A stretch of 64,000 nt of DNA, taken from assembly GCF_000426765.1 (NCBI RefSeq), contig NZ_AUFZ01000018.1:124001-188000 (forward strand), in the 5' to 3' direction. This DNA is from Vibrio litoralis DSM 17657 (GTDB lineage: Bacteria > Pseudomonadota > Gammaproteobacteria > Enterobacterales > Vibrionaceae). Of the stretch, positions 63,262 through 64,000 are shown in pieces (position 1 is the stretch's first letter; every line of letters begins with the position of its first letter). The notes under the pieces are model-generated. The model had not been told where the DNA came from, did no database searches, and was given only the letters and a program-made list of their open reading frames with translations. The position numbers and the translations under genes were made by a program.

Positions 63262-64000
63262 TTATTCTCCAGCCTCAGATTCAGGTGTCGCATCTGGCGT
63301 GACGTTCATAATTTGCAGTGCCCCTTTCATAATTTCTGCAAAAACAGGGCCCGCTACAGAACCACCATAGAACTGATCACCTTGTGGCTCGTTGACCACC
63401 ACGACTAATGCAAAGCGAGGATCACTAATTGGTGCAAGACCAGTCGTTAACGCGACGTATTGATCACTATACCCACCCGCTTTCGCTTTACGTGATGTAC
63501 CCGTTTTAGCACCGACACGGTAACCTGGCACTTTGGCCGAACGTGCCGTGCCACCTTTATGGGTAACCTGTTCAAGCATATCGACCACTTTACGAGCCGC
63601 ATCCGCATCTGCCGCCCTAAAGGTACGGCCGGATGTACTTCCTTTTAAAATATGCAGCGGCTTATTCACCCCCATATTACCTAGAGTAGCGTAAGCATGA
63701 GCAAGCTGTAATGGTGTAACTGAGATGCCATAACCAAAGGCTAAGGTCGCTTGTTCAAATGGTGACCAACGACGGCGATCTGGGAATATACCGGTGACTT
63801 CCCCTGGTAAGCGTAGGCTGGAAACATTACCAAAGCCTACTCCGCTGTACATGCCAAGAATTTCACGTACATCCATTTTTAACGCAATGGTTGCCACACC
63901 TACGTTACTTGATTTCTTTAGGATAGTGGTTAAATCGGCTTTACCTACACGCTCAGAATCCCGAACTCGGCTGCCACCAACGCGCATGATGCCATTGCCG
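63262..64000 (-). CDS. ftsI: Peptidoglycan transpeptidase FtsI (PBP3), C-terminal part
   Basis: Partial: the reading frame continues past the window edge ([14 protein letters not shown] at the cut), so only about the last 246 residues are seen. Transpeptidase motifs SSN (KKSSNVGVA) and KTGT (GAKTGTSRK) are present, with the nucleophile SxxK outside. It crosslinks septal peptidoglycan together with FtsW. It is the first gene of the dcw part visible here. Confidence 0.95.
   Translation of the reverse strand, partial: GNGIMRVGGSRVRDSERVGKADLTTILKKSSNVGVATIALKMDVREILGMYSGVGFGNVSSLRLPGEVTGIFPDRRRWSPFEQATLAFGYGISVTPLQLAHAYATLGNMGVNKPLHILKGSTSGRTFRAADADAARKVVDMLEQVTHKGGTARSAKVPGYRVGAKTGTSRKAKAGGYSDQYVALTTGLAPISDPRFALVVVVNEPQGDQFYGGSVAGPVFAEIMKGALQIMNVTPDATPESEAGE

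Overview
This window is a stretch of core chromosome from a marine gammaproteobacterium, almost certainly Vibrionaceae and most likely a Vibrio. The main evidence is the gene order (hpt next to a LuxR/HapR-type quorum regulator; nadC-pilABCD-coaE-zapD-yacG-mutT-secA; a complete dcw cluster lacking ddl), the protein sequences, and the intergenic repeats. There is no prophage, integron, CRISPR array, complete insertion sequence, rRNA or tRNA that I can see. The 52 genes supported here are nearly all conserved housekeeping genes, so the novelty lies in the non-coding DNA.

Layout. 1-6.1 kb: an EmrD-type efflux pump, a small HopJ-family protein bracketed by two miniature elements, and a Fur-type iron ABC operon (fbpABC). 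6.1-8.3 kb: the nitrogen operon glnK-amtB with a visible sigma-54 promoter and NtrC-type site, then a UPF0231 protein. 8.4-18.7 kb: aconitase B, a patatin/Omp85 type Vd autotransporter, PBP1b and HrpB. 18.8-24.8 kb, plus strand: sfsA, dksA, gluQ, pcnB (with an AUU start), folK, panB and panC. 24.9-28.95 kb: an ABC exporter pair (yadGH), beta-carbonic anhydrase, hpt and the LuxR/HapR master regulator. 29.2-36.3 kb, minus strand: the pyruvate dehydrogenase operon pdhR-aceE-aceF-lpdA with two PdhR operators. 36.8-45 kb: ampD and nadC (divergent), the type IV pilus genes pilABCD, coaE, zapD and yacG. 45.3-49.5 kb: mutT, secA and a divergent dciA. 49.6-64 kb, minus strand: lpxC and the cell-division/peptidoglycan cluster ftsI(partial)-murE-murF-mraY-murD-ftsW-murG-murC-ftsQ-ftsA-ftsZ.

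How the genes fit together. murE to ftsZ supply the cytoplasmic steps of peptidoglycan synthesis and the divisome. mrcB (PBP1b) and ampD elsewhere in the window add polymerisation and recycling, and zapD and ftsZ are functional partners. pilABCD encode the pilin, extension ATPase, platform protein and prepilin peptidase of a type IV pilus. pdhR, aceE, aceF, lpdA and acnB link glycolysis to the TCA cycle.

Most unusual structure. (1) Two ~267-bp copies of a palindromic miniature element (1873-2139 and 48770-49035) each end about 30 bp upstream of a start codon. (2) A different 161-bp element (1342-1502) carries an intrinsic terminator. (3) A family of intergenic repeats is built from degenerate heptamers of CTAGNNA/CGAGNAA type and occurs around 29.0, 37.4, 38.6 and 45.0 kb. 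(4) Non-canonical start codons occur in several core genes: AUU for pcnB, UUG for hrpB and mrcB, GUG for acnB and ftsW.
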